NCBI GenBank assembly: GCA_043752345.1
Contig: JAYUYT010000088.1
Coordinates: 1-26,404, forward strand
Source: VFJL01 sp043752345
GTDB lineage: Bacteria > Pseudomonadota > Gammaproteobacteria > Burkholderiales > Nitrosomonadaceae
Length of the DNA: 26,404 nucleotides
Reading direction: 5' to 3'
The position numbers and the translations under genes are program-made. Shown here piece by piece: positions 8,089 to 16,492 of the stretch (positions are counted from its first letter, which is position 1; every line of letters starts with the position of its first letter). The notes beneath the pieces were generated by a model, which was not told the DNA's origin, did not search any database, and saw only the letters and a program-made list of their open reading frames with translations.

Positions 8089-9705
8089 ATGAATACCCAG
8101 AATGCCCAGACTACTGCCACTCCGATATGGGAACAGGAGACTCTCATCCACGCATTGCTTGATCCGGCATGCTATCCATACGCCACCGACAGAATCACGT
8201 TGATTGAAACCCACATCTCCTTTGTACTACTCACCGGGCCTTACGCCTACAAGATCAAGAAAGCGCTCAACTTGGGCTTTCTCGATTTCACAACAGCGGA
8301 ACTGCGGCATTTTTTCTGTGAAGAGGAGTTGCGGCTAAATCGCCGGCTGGCACCCCGGCTTTATTTGGATGTCATCCCGATTGGCGGCATGCCACAAAAA
8401 CCGAAGCTTGGCGCCGAAGCGGGCGCGTTCGAATTCGCGGTAAAGATGCGTCAGTTCGCACAGGAGGGGTTGCTGGATCAGGTTCTCTGTCGCGGCGCGC
8501 TGACTGTCGAACATGTCGATGCGATTGCGGCCATCATTGCCGCTTTCCATCAGCGCATTGAATGTGCACAGCCTGAACAGGATTACGGTGGCGCAGCCAG
8601 CATCGAGTCGGCAATGCGCCAGAATTTCGTGCAGATTCGCAGCCTGCTCGCTACCTCCGCTGAACGCAAATCACTGGCACTGATTGAGGCATGGAGTCTC
8701 GCGCAGCATACAACGCTGCTGCCCCTGTTTGCACAGCGACACGAACAGCGCTTCATCCGCGAGTGCCACGGTGACCTGCATCTTGGCAATATCGCGCTGG
8801 TGGATGAAGCGATCCAGGTATTCGATTGCATCGAATTTAATCCCGACCTGCGCTGGGTCGACGTCATCAACGAGGTTGCTTTCCTCGTTATGGACTTGGC
8901 CGAACACGGCCGATCGGATTTCGCCTGGCGCTTTCTCAATGCCTATCTGCAGGAAACGGGCGATTACGCGAGTCTGCATCTGCTGAGCTATTACCAAGTC
9001 TATCGCGCCATGGTACGGGCCAAGGTGGCGCGCATCCGCGCCGCGCAAGCGCGTCTGAGCGCAGAAGACAGAAAGCTGGCGCTTGACAGCTACGCAGCCT
9101 ATACCAGTTATGCCAGCAGAGTTGCCGCGCCACCGACCCTGGGGTTGATCATCACGCATGGACTGTCGGGTTCGGGCAAGACCACCGTGACGCAATTGCT
9201 GCTGCAGCAACTGGGCGCCGTCCGGGTGCGTTCGGATATCGAACGCAAGCGCTTGCAGCACCTCGCGCCGCAAGCGAAAAGCGGCTCTGGTGTAGACAGC
9301 GGCATCTATCTCGCAGCAACGACGCAAGCCACGTATGCGGAATTGCAGCGCCTGGCCAGCCTCATTCTCGATGCGGGTTGTGTGGCTATCGTCGATGCGA
9401 CTTTTCTGCGGCGCTGGCAACGAGACAGTCTGCGCCAGCTCGCGGCAGAGCGGCATGTTCCCTTTGTCATAGTGAGTTGTCTGGCAAAAGATGAGGAACT
9501 GCGCAGACGCCTGTTACAGCGCGCACATGCGGGCAGGGATGCTTCCGAAGCCACGCTCGCGGTACTCGCACACCAGCTCGCAACGCAGGAACCACTGCAA
9601 GCTGACGAACTCGCCTTGGCAGTTATTTTCGACAGCGCTCGGGAACCGGTCAATGAGCTGCGGCAGCGGGTGAGCGCTGCCTTACAGGCAAAGACGGCGC
9701 CGTGA
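8089..9705 (+). CDS. Two-domain APH-like kinase / AAA ATPase
   Basis: A 538-residue protein pairing an aminoglycoside-phosphotransferase-like kinase domain (about 30-330) with a C-terminal P-loop kinase-like domain (about 350-530). The first has HGDLHLGN (H227, D229, N234) and the metal-binding aspartate in FDCIEF (D246). The second has Walker A GLSGSGKTT (358-366). This is the architecture of the widespread bifunctional APH/ATP-binding proteins (COG2187 plus COG0645). The substrate is unknown; the name does not imply antibiotic resistance. Both catalytic centres appear intact. The start ATG has a weak ribosome site. Confidence 0.85.
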   Translation: MNTQNAQTTATPIWEQETLIHALLDPACYPYATDRITLIETHISFVLLTGPYAYKIKKALNLGFLDFTTAELRHFFCEEELRLNRRLAPRLYLDVIPIGGMPQKPKLGAEAGAFEFAVKMRQFAQEGLLDQVLCRGALTVEHVDAIAAIIAAFHQRIECAQPEQDYGGAASIESAMRQNFVQIRSLLATSAERKSLALIEAWSLAQHTTLLPLFAQRHEQRFIRECHGDLHLGNIALVDEAIQVFDCIEFNPDLRWVDVINEVAFLVMDLAEHGRSDFAWRFLNAYLQETGDYASLHLLSYYQVYRAMVRAKVARIRAAQARLSAEDRKLALDSYAAYTSYASRVAAPPTLGLIITHGLSGSGKTTVTQLLLQQLGAVRVRSDIERKRLQHLAPQAKSGSGVDSGIYLAATTQATYAELQRLASLILDAGCVAIVDATFLRRWQRDSLRQLAAERHVPFVIVSCLAKDEELRRRLLQRAHAGRDASEATLAVLAHQLATQEPLQADELALAVIFDSAREPVNELRQRVSAALQAKTAP

Positions 9706-9845
9706 CTTTCTTCGATATCTTCACCGGTGATGCCGACGGCGACGGTGGCCGGGAGATAGCAGGAGGATGCGATGGCCTGTCGCCAGAACAGCTCCCGCGA
9801 ATAACTGACGAGCTAATCAGAAGCTACCCTGCGAACTACTCATAA
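9702..9845 (+). CDS. Possible small ORF with DADGDG motif, overlapping start
   Basis: A 47-residue frame opens with GTG inside the stop of the preceding kinase gene (GTGA overlap at 9702-9705) and ends with TAA at 9843. It reads MTFFDIFTGDADGDGG at the start; GDADGDGG resembles the acidic part of a calcium-binding loop. No independent Shine-Dalgarno is evident, so expression would rely on coupling. No family is recognised. It may be a chance frame; codon composition is compatible with coding but the sample is short. Confidence 0.35.
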   Translation: MTFFDIFTGDADGDGGREIAGGCDGLSPEQLPRITDELIRSYPANYS

Positions 9846-9902
9846 GACGAATCCTGATTTAGGAACAAAGAAACCGTAGCGTGAATCTGCTTTAATGAAA
9901 TC

Positions 9903-10628
9903 ATGAACCGCCACTTCGCCCTGGGAGTATTCCTTTATTTCTGTTGCGTCCTCCCGTCACAAGGCGGGGGATTCGACTTGTTACGCCAAAATATGGTTGA
10001 AGAAGTGCTGGCCGAGGTCGCCGCTTCGTCCCCCTACAGCGGCCGCGACACTCTCAGCCCCGCTGTCATCACGGCCATGAAAAAAGTGGAGCGGCATCAC
10101 TTCGTCCCCACCTGGCTGGCTATGTTTGCCTATCTCAATCGTCCTCTGCCGATCGGCCATGGACAGACGATTTCACAGCCGCTCATCGTCGCACTGATGA
10201 CTGACCTGCTGCAACTCAAGGAGAGCGACAAGGTGCTGGAAATCGGTACCGGTTCTGGCTATCAAGCGGCGGTGCTGGCAGAAATAGTTAAATCGGTTTA
10301 CAGCATCGAGATCATCGAACCACTGGGAAAAGAAGCAGCCGAGCGACTGAAATCTCTTGGCTACCGCAATGTGGAAGTGAGATTGGGCGACGGCTATTAT
10401 GGTTGGCCGGAGGAGGCGCCGTTTGACGCCATCATCGTGACGGCGGCCGCCAGCCACGTGCCGCCACCGCTGCTCAAACAGTTGAAACCCGGGGGGCGCA
10501 TGCTGATCCCGCTTGGTGCACATTTCATGACTCAGTATCTGATGGTGGTGGAGAAACAGGCTGATGGTTCGGTGACCAACCGCCAGATTGTGCCGGTGAG
10601 TTTCGTGCCGCTTACCGGCGGACATTAG
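9903..10628 (+). CDS. pcm: Protein-L-isoaspartate O-methyltransferase
   Basis: It transfers methyl from S-adenosylmethionine to isoaspartyl residues in damaged proteins, starting their repair. In the 241-residue product the family block IGHGQTISQP (84-93) binds the substrate and VLEIGTGSGYQA (111-122) binds the cofactor. The post-motif FDAIIVTAAASHVPPPLL is also typical. The first ~22 residues are hydrophobic and look like a signal peptide or anchor, so this copy may act in the periplasm, as in some other proteobacterial Pcm proteins. The start is preceded by a weak ribosome site; a later start would remove the signal but keep the enzyme. Confidence 0.92.
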   Translation: MNRHFALGVFLYFCCVLPSQGGGFDLLRQNMVEEVLAEVAASSPYSGRDTLSPAVITAMKKVERHHFVPTWLAMFAYLNRPLPIGHGQTISQPLIVALMTDLLQLKESDKVLEIGTGSGYQAAVLAEIVKSVYSIEIIEPLGKEAAERLKSLGYRNVEVRLGDGYYGWPEEAPFDAIIVTAAASHVPPPLLKQLKPGGRMLIPLGAHFMTQYLMVVEKQADGSVTNRQIVPVSFVPLTGGH

Positions 10629-10653
10629 GAATTTTCAAATGAGTTCTCCGTAT

Positions 10654-10925
10654 GGAACCACTGAACGAGTCCTCCGTGGAGCGCGTTGCTGGCAAAATTG
10701 GGATGATTGCAAGGCGCGCGACGCAGGTCGTAGCTGGCCTACGAGGCCAAGGAGCGCAACACAGCAAGCGCCAGATTTTGCTGCAACCCTACGGGACGGG
10801 GTTTTGCGGGCGGTCTGCGGTGTCAGGCTCGTAGCGAAGGGAATAACCATTCGCGTTCTCGCCTTTCGTGCATCCCATCCCGCAAAGCCGCCGTCGCGCC
10901 CACGTGGGACTTGTTCAGTGGTTCC
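10654..10925. mobile_element. MITE-like element with 26-bp terminal inverted repeats
   Basis: A 272-bp non-coding element between pcm and the next gene. The ends at 10654-10679 and 10900-10925 are inverted copies with three mismatches; both begin GGAACCACTGAAC. No transposase is inside. A clear target duplication was not found: the right flank is CTAG and the left flank GTAT. A 15-bp stretch (10866-10880, TCGTGCATCCCATCC) recurs inverted at 14434-14448, and GGAATAACCATTC recurs at 6543, so it belongs to a family. It ends 5 bp before the next start codon, so it probably supplies that gene's leader. Confidence 0.72.
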
Positions 10926-10930
10926 CTAGC

Positions 10931-13333
10931 ATGGTTGTGCCGCGCCCGCCATTCATTGCCATCGGGTTGCTCTCTGCCTGTGTGCTGGCGTATGAGGTAC
11001 TGCTGACGCGCTTGTTCAGCATGGTGCTATGGCATCACTTCGCCTACATGATCATCAGCGCGGCGATGCTGGGCTACGGTGCGAGCGGCACGGCGCTGAC
11101 CCTGTTGAAGGAGAAAATTGCACCGCACTTCGGCCGGGTGTACGTCATGGCCGCGCTGGCGCTGGCTTGCCTGATGCCCGTGGCATTCATGCTGGCACAA
11201 CAGGTCCCTTTCAATCCGCTCGAGCTGCTGTGGGACAAAACCCAAATAGCCAAGCTGCTCGCCGTTTATCTGCTGATGATGCTGCCGTTCTTTTGCGGAG
11301 GGCTGGGCATTGGCCTGGTCTTCTGGTATTTCGGCAGAGAGGCGGGACGCATCTATGCCTGCGACATTCTGGGTGCAGGGGCCGGCAGTCTCGGTGTGAT
11401 CGGCGTGCTGTTTCTCGTGCCACCTCCGCTGGCCCTGGTCGTCCTCACGGTATTGGCCTTGCTGGCTGCCGCCATCGCCAGCATCGAACTGAAGGTGCGG
11501 TCCAAATGGCTGACGGGAATGTGCCTCGGGTTGGCCTTGCTGACGGCTGTAGCGCTGCCTGGCACCTGGCTGCAGGTGCAGCCCTCCGTCTACAAAGATC
11601 TGAGCCAGACCCTGAACATTGCCGGGACGCGAGTGATCGAAGAACGCTCCAGTCCGCTGGGGCAGATCACGGTGGTGGAAAGTAGCCGCATCCCTTTCCG
11701 TCATGCGCCAGGGATGAGTCTCAACGCCATGGACGAACCGCCGCCGCAATTGGGGGTGTTCGTGGACGGAGACGGCCCGGCGGTGCTGACCCGGTTTGAC
11801 GGCAGGCTCGCGCCACTAGCCTATCTCGACCAGCTCACTTCGGCACTGCCCTATCATCTGCTGCAACGGCCGCATGTGCTGGTACTGGGCGCAGGAGCCG
11901 GCAGCGATGTATTGCAAGCGCTTTACCATAGCGCCCGCAAGATCGACGCGGTGGAACTTGACCGCAACATCATCGATCTGGTCCGGCAACGTTTTCATGA
12001 TTTTGCCGGCGACCTTTACAGCCAGCCCGGGGTGCAGGTGCACGCGGCCGAGGCGCGCGGCTTCGTCAACACCAGTCAGGAACGCTATGACCTGATCCAG
12101 GTGGCGCTGCTGGATTCATTCGGCATTGCCTCGGCCGGGCTGTACGGCCTGAGCGAAAGCTATCTCTACACGGTGGAAGCGCTGCAGACCTACCTCAGCC
12201 GCCTCACGCCGGGCGGAATCCTGGCCGTCACCCGCTGGCTTACGCTACCGCCGCGCGATGCGCTGAAGCTGTTTGCCACTGCGGTGTCCGCGCTGGAACG
12301 GGACGGCGTACCCAACCCTGCTGCGCGGCTGGTGATGATACGCGGCTGGAAGACCGTCACGCTGCTGGTGAAAAGCAGCGATTTCACGCTGCAAGAAATC
12401 GCCGCGATCAAGCAGTTCAGCCGCAGCCGCTCTTTCGACCTGGCTTATTATCCGGGGATGAGCGCGGATGAAGCAAACCGCTACAACCTGCTGCAGCAAC
12501 CCTACTTCTTCGAAGGCGCTGTTACACTACTGGGCTCGCAGCGGCAGACCTTCCTCGATCGCTACAAGTTCTACATCGAGCCGGCAACCGACGATCGGCC
12601 GCATTTTTTCCGTTTCTTTAAATGGAACGCGGCCGCAGAATTGTTCGCCTTGCGCGCGCAGGGCGGCATGCCGCTGCTTGACTGGAGCTATCCGCTGCTG
12701 GTGGCGACGCTGCTGCAGGCATTTGCGGCAAGCGTGGTACTGATCCTGGCGCCGCTGGCCGTATCGCGTTGCCGCCGCAGCTTGCCTAGCGCGCGGGTGG
12801 CTCTGTATTTTCTCGCCATCGGCTTGGCTTTCATGTTCATGGAAATCGCTTTCATCCAGAAGTTTGTACTGTTTCTGTCTCACCCCTTGTATGCCATGGC
12901 AACCGTGTTGTGCGCATTCCTGGTATTTGCCGCCGTGGGCAGTTGGCTGGCCGGGCGCTGGCAGAAGGGAGCGGCAAGCAGCAGGCATGTTACCCTGGCG
13001 ATAATGGTGCTGGGCGCCTTGGCGCTGCTCTATCTCGCCATTCTGCCGGGCCTGTTCCAGGCGCTGATCCATTTGCCCGATGCAGCCAAAATAGCGATTT
13101 CCGTGACGCTGATCGCGCCGCTGGCGGTGTGCATGGGCATCCCCTTTCCCACTGGCATGATGCGGCTGGCGGACACGGCCCAGGACACCATTCCCTGGGC
13201 CTGGGCGATCAACGGTTGCGCCTCGGTGGTGGGAGCCGTCCTCGCCACCCTGCTGTCAATTCATCTGGGTTTTTCCGTGGTGATCCTGCTGGCGGCCCTG
13301 ATCTATGGTCTGGCCTGTGTTGCCCTGAAGTGA
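10931..13333 (+). CDS. Membrane-embedded spermidine-synthase-like protein
   Basis: An 800-residue protein: multiple N-terminal membrane helices (about 5-215), a Rossmann domain like spermidine synthase (about 230-560) and a second set of membrane helices (about 580-800). The nucleotide-binding motif LVLGAGAGSD (317-326) and AVELD are present. The usual acidic catalytic stretch after it reads ALLDSFG rather than the DSTDP-type motif of true aminopropyltransferases, so the reaction may differ. A longer frame opening at 10868 lies inside the MITE-like element; the ATG at 10931 is preferred because it begins just before the first membrane helix. The substrate is unknown; polyamine or another SAM-dependent chemistry at the membrane is inferred. 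Confidence 0.8.
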   Translation: MVVPRPPFIAIGLLSACVLAYEVLLTRLFSMVLWHHFAYMIISAAMLGYGASGTALTLLKEKIAPHFGRVYVMAALALACLMPVAFMLAQQVPFNPLELLWDKTQIAKLLAVYLLMMLPFFCGGLGIGLVFWYFGREAGRIYACDILGAGAGSLGVIGVLFLVPPPLALVVLTVLALLAAAIASIELKVRSKWLTGMCLGLALLTAVALPGTWLQVQPSVYKDLSQTLNIAGTRVIEERSSPLGQITVVESSRIPFRHAPGMSLNAMDEPPPQLGVFVDGDGPAVLTRFDGRLAPLAYLDQLTSALPYHLLQRPHVLVLGAGAGSDVLQALYHSARKIDAVELDRNIIDLVRQRFHDFAGDLYSQPGVQVHAAEARGFVNTSQERYDLIQVALLDSFGIASAGLYGLSESYLYTVEALQTYLSRLTPGGILAVTRWLTLPPRDALKLFATAVSALERDGVPNPAARLVMIRGWKTVTLLVKSSDFTLQEIAAIKQFSRSRSFDLAYYPGMSADEANRYNLLQQPYFFEGAVTLLGSQRQTFLDRYKFYIEPATDDRPHFFRFFKWNAAAELFALRAQGGMPLLDWSYPLLVATLLQAFAASVVLILAPLAVSRCRRSLPSARVALYFLAIGLAFMFMEIAFIQKFVLFLSHPLYAMATVLCAFLVFAAVGSWLAGRWQKGAASSRHVTLAIMVLGALALLYLAILPGLFQALIHLPDAAKIAISVTLIAPLAVCMGIPFPTGMMRLADTAQDTIPWAWAINGCASVVGAVLATLLSIHLGFSVVILLAALIYGLACVALK

Positions 13334-13397
13334 TTTGCCTGAGCAGCGATTCGTTGGCATTTTGCCAGCTCAGGTTTGTGCTAAAGTGATTTGTCTG
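13328..13397. repeat. Short direct repeat and hairpin after the synthase gene
   Basis: AAGTGATTTGCCTG (13328-13341, spanning the stop codon) recurs with one change at 13384-13397. Between them CCTGAGC (13338-13344) pairs with GCTCAGG (13368-13374), and TGGCA-TTT-TGCCA forms an inner hairpin at 13355-13367. There is no T-run, so it is not a standard intrinsic terminator. Confidence 0.4.
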
Positions 13398-13425
13398 TAG
13401 GACTCTTCTAGTCGACCTGGAACTG

Positions 13426-14232
13426 ATGGAATTCTTCGACCTCCTGCTCAAGACGGTTATCCTACGTCCTTACGTTTTTGTGTTTCTCGCCGTCTTCCTG
13501 TTTCTCGCGAGCCGTCTGATCGGCTGGCGGCGGACGGGATACTTCATGGCCATCACCTGGATCGTGGCATTTGTGTGCGAATTCTCCTCCACTCGCACCG
13601 GCATTCCGTTCGGCTGGTATTTCTACACGGGTTCGACGGTCGGCCAGGAGCTGTATATCGCAGATGTCCCCTTCATGGATTCCCTCTCGTTCGTGTTTCT
13701 TCTGTTTGCGAGTTATTGCATGGCCCTTGCCTTTCTGCTGCCCGCGACTGGCACCCATCCCGCTAGCGGCATCATCCGCATGCAGTTCCCTCTTGCCGTG
13801 AGAACGGGCTGGCCCCTGGCGCTGCTCACGACCGTGTTTCTTACGTTTATCGACATCATCATCGATCCGGTCGCGCTCCTTGGCGATCGCTGGTTTCTTG
13901 GCAAGATTTACTACTATCCTGATCCCGGCATCCATTTCGGCATCCCGGTGGCCAATTACATCGGCTGGGCCACCGTCAGCCTGCTCGCGCTGCTGGCCTA
14001 TCTTCCCCTGGATCGCAAGCTTTCCCAGACCCATCTCCCTCCTGCCAAATCGGTGACCGGATACGTGCTGCTCGGTTGCGGTCTCTATTACGGCGTACTG
14101 ATTTTCAATCTCTCCGTAACTTTCTGGATCGGTGAACCCCTGCAAGGAATGACGGGGATACTCATTTATCTGCCGCTTACTGTCTTGCTCGCCCTGCGGC
14201 TGCTCGGCCGCTTGCCGACCCCAGGTCATTGA
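13426..14232 (+). CDS. CruF-like carotenoid biosynthesis membrane protein
   Basis: A 268-residue integral membrane protein with about seven hydrophobic segments. It matches the carotenoid biosynthesis (CruF, bisanhydrobacterioruberin hydratase-like) family through EFSSTRTGIPFGWYFYT, LYIADVPFMDSLSF and later IDPVALLGDRW. Members hydrate or modify the ends of C40/C50 carotenoids in the membrane. No other carotenoid gene is in the window, so the pathway assignment rests on family resemblance alone. The gene begins 92 bp after the synthase-like gene on the same strand and may share its transcript. Confidence 0.75.
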   Translation: MEFFDLLLKTVILRPYVFVFLAVFLFLASRLIGWRRTGYFMAITWIVAFVCEFSSTRTGIPFGWYFYTGSTVGQELYIADVPFMDSLSFVFLLFASYCMALAFLLPATGTHPASGIIRMQFPLAVRTGWPLALLTTVFLTFIDIIIDPVALLGDRWFLGKIYYYPDPGIHFGIPVANYIGWATVSLLALLAYLPLDRKLSQTHLPPAKSVTGYVLLGCGLYYGVLIFNLSVTFWIGEPLQGMTGILIYLPLTVLLALRLLGRLPTPGH

Positions 14233-14326
14233 ACTGATACAAATACCGTTCGGATCGGGCTTGTCGAAACACAGGCAGACAGAAATGTAGCGAGTGGTCA
14301 TGCGATTGCTTATTTACCGCTAACCC

Positions 14327-14600
14327 TAAAGAAAATCTGATCCATGTCGATAAATTATTGCGTGATGTGCCATTTATCCGTCGCTTAAGAATTTACTGAA
14401 TAAGTACTCCGTAGGCATATCGGTAGCTTTGTAGGATGGGATGCACGATAGTCGAGGAAGCGAATGACTGGACCCCCTTCGCTCCGAGTCTGACACCATA
14501 GATCGCCCATAAAATCCTGTCCCGCATGAGTTGCAGTAAAGCTTGATGCCTTTCGCCTTTCGTGTTGCGCTCTACGGAGTACTTATTCAGATTTTCTTTA
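14327..14600. mobile_element. MITE-like element with split left terminal repeat
   Basis: The right end (14572-14600) is a 29-bp sequence whose reverse complement occurs on the left in two pieces: TAAAGAAAATCTGA at 14327-14340 and ATAAGTACTCCGTAG at 14400-14414. Joining the pieces restores a perfect 29-bp terminal inverted repeat, so the original element was about 215 bp. No ORF is inside. It shares a 15-bp stretch, inverted, with the element at 10654-10925. Confidence 0.72.
14341..14399. mobile_element. 59-bp insertion inside the MITE terminal repeat
   Basis: The insertion interrupts the left terminal repeat and is bounded by CTGA at 14337-14340 and again at 14396-14399, like a 4-bp target duplication. 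Inside, GATAAAT (14349-14355) pairs with ATTTATC, giving a small hairpin. It has no coding potential. Whether it is a separate tiny mobile unit or scar DNA left by excision is not clear. Confidence 0.5.
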
Positions 14601-14736
14601 ATTCGACAGGCGACTCATAGTAACCATCAACCCGGCTGTACCAAACATCCGCGTCACTGTCTGAACCATGCAAATTCAGCGACCAGAGGAGCAATACAAC
14701 TTTGGCCCTGATTGAAATCTACCAGTTCACATAACA

Positions 14737-14771
14737 AAGCGGGAGCCTACTAGGTTTCCGCTTTTCTTTTT
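14737..14771 (+). terminator. Strong intrinsic terminator, orphan
   Basis: A 12-bp stem (14737-14748 with 14752-14763, including two G-T pairs) with loop ACT is followed by TTCTTTTT. It fits a Rho-independent terminator on the plus strand. The nearest upstream gene ends 500 bp away, beyond the MITE-like element, so it may end that transcript or an unannotated RNA. Confidence 0.75.
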
Positions 14772-14802
14772 GGATGGCGATGTGCAAATGTCTTCTGTGG
14801 TC

Positions 14803-14880
14803 GGATTGCAACTTTCATCGCAGGCAGAAACGTGCCAGGAAGAGACGGTCAAGCTTTAGCTCCAAAGCTGCCACTTGCCC
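14803..14880 (+). repeat. Dispersed repeat, copy A
   Basis: It contains GGCAGAAACGTGCC followed by the core GTGCCAGGAAGAGAC (14832-14846) and then a variant of the CTTCAGCTCC-AAAGC-GCCA stretch. The core recurs exactly at 16522 and 21189. It lies upstream of the HDOD gene in the gene's orientation. Confidence 0.75.
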
Positions 14881-15032
14881 AGTTAATCGAACACTTTTGC
14901 GGACATCACGGCTTTTGATGGTGGTAGACTGAGGTTCAGCTGGAACCTTTCAAATCCAAAGGCTGTGATCGGGTCCGGGAATACTTCACTGGCAGGCCTA
15001 TTAATGCCGCTACTTATCAAGAAAATCATACC

Positions 15033-16454
15033 ATGGCAACAATGACATCAACTCCTAATAATGGGAAAGCCGAATTCTTCGCGCTCTTACACAAGCGCAT
15101 GGAAGAAAAGGGGGACTTTCCCGCCTTGTCAAAATCGGTGCGAGATTTTTGCAAAACGACACAGGACGAGAATTTTAATGTCTCGGATATCACCGGCATC
15201 ATATTAAGCGATTTTGCCTTGACGCAAAAAGTAATCCGGCTGGCCAACTCCGCCGTGTATTCGTCAACAGGTGAGGAAATAACGACTATCAGCAAGGCAG
15301 CTATGGTCATCGGATTTGAGGCTCTCACGCATTTGGTACTTAGCGTACGGTTGGTGGATACGCTTTCCATCAGCGCGCCCGACTCTGCAGTAGCTCGCGC
15401 GGAAATGACACAGGCGCTACTGGCTGGCGATATTGCCAGAAAGATTGCAGCGAAGACCCGCATAAAAAATGTCGAAGAAGCGGTTGTTTGCACGCTTATG
15501 CATCATCTGGGCCGTTTGCTTGTGGTGTTCTATTTTCCCGAGGAATGGTCCAGGATAGAGAAAGTTTCTGCTGATAAATCCCTGTCGCAGAATGAGACCG
15601 CACTGAAAATAATCGGTTTGACGCTGGACGAAATTTCACAAGAAGTCGCTAAAATTTGGTGTTTGCCCCAGAAGATTGCCAACAGCATGATGAGCCCGTC
15701 TTCAGTCGTTGAAACCAATCTTCCTGGCTCTCCGGGCTGGCTCAGAATGATGGCTAACTTTGCCGGGGAGGCGGCGGCGACGGTAACCGAAAATGGTATT
15801 GGCGACGGGTTGCAGGAAATCGCATCCCTTTACAGCAGTGCTTTGTTAATTCCGGTCGCAACCATGACGGAATCGGTCAATCTCGCGGTGAACGATGCCA
15901 AGAAACCCTCCATTCTGGGGGCTGTCAGCGCATCGCATGGCAAGCCGGCCGATTCCATCGAACAACTGACTGCAGGCGTGCAGGAGACCACCAATGCACT
16001 GGCTAAAGGTGAGAATTTCGGCAGCATATTAAATCTGGCGCTTGAAACCTTGTATGGCAGCATGGGTTTCAACCGCGTGGCTGCTTTTCTGCGTGATGGC
16101 AAGGCCTTCAAGGGCAAGTTGGGTTTTGGTAATGCGATGCCTGAGGTGCTGACAAATCTTTCTTTTCCCGAGACCTACGCAGCGGATGTATTCCACTTGG
16201 CGCTGCTCAACAATGAAGACGTGTTCATTGGAGAAGTTACTGGGCCGGTGGCAGCAAGTATACCGTCTTGGCTTACCGAAACCCTACCGGATGTCCGCGC
16301 ATTCATTCTGCTGCCAATGAATCTGAATGGGCGCCCCATCGGCCTACTGTATGGCGACTATAAGAAGGGCACAAAAGAGATGGCCGAAGAAGAGGAGATC
16401 GTGCTGATGCGCTCGCTCAGGGATAGCTTGATGAAGTCTTTGGGTTCGAAATAA
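15033..16454 (+). CDS. HDOD domain protein with C-terminal GAF-like region
   Basis: A 473-residue cytosolic signalling protein. Residues ~15-215 form an HDOD domain: FPALSKSVRDFCK, LSDFALTQKVIRLANSAVYSS, ISKAAMVIGFEALTHLVLSV and LMHHLGRLLV are typical blocks. HDOD is a variant of the HD fold that lacks the full metal-binding set and usually works as a protein-interaction module in regulation. Residues ~310-470 resemble a GAF sensor domain (ALETLYGSMGFNRVAAFLRD, ending with IGLLYGDYK). Ligand and partner are unknown. It stands alone, flanked by copies of the dispersed repeat on both sides. The start has a weak ribosome site. Confidence 0.85.
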   Translation: MATMTSTPNNGKAEFFALLHKRMEEKGDFPALSKSVRDFCKTTQDENFNVSDITGIILSDFALTQKVIRLANSAVYSSTGEEITTISKAAMVIGFEALTHLVLSVRLVDTLSISAPDSAVARAEMTQALLAGDIARKIAAKTRIKNVEEAVVCTLMHHLGRLLVVFYFPEEWSRIEKVSADKSLSQNETALKIIGLTLDEISQEVAKIWCLPQKIANSMMSPSSVVETNLPGSPGWLRMMANFAGEAAATVTENGIGDGLQEIASLYSSALLIPVATMTESVNLAVNDAKKPSILGAVSASHGKPADSIEQLTAGVQETTNALAKGENFGSILNLALETLYGSMGFNRVAAFLRDGKAFKGKLGFGNAMPEVLTNLSFPETYAADVFHLALLNNEDVFIGEVTGPVAASIPSWLTETLPDVRAFILLPMNLNGRPIGLLYGDYKKGTKEMAEEEEIVLMRSLRDSLMKSLGSK

Positions 16455-16492
16455 ATCTTAAGTCAACAAGCATCTGCCCTTGAACTACTGTC

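Larger units (their letters stand above)
14233..15032. other. 800-bp gene-free stretch with nested repeats and a terminator
   Basis: No credible protein gene is seen between the carotenoid gene and the HDOD gene. The stretch holds a MITE-like element (14327-14600) with a nested 59-bp insertion, an intrinsic terminator (14737-14771) and a copy of a dispersed repeat (14803-14880). The remainder, including 14601-14736, shows no recognised feature, though it lies directly upstream of the terminator. Confidence 0.6.

Noticed and set aside
8089..9705. Aminoglycoside resistance gene
   Set aside because: The APH-like fold is shared by many small-molecule kinases; fusion to a P-loop domain points to the widespread uncharacterised bifunctional family rather than a resistance enzyme.
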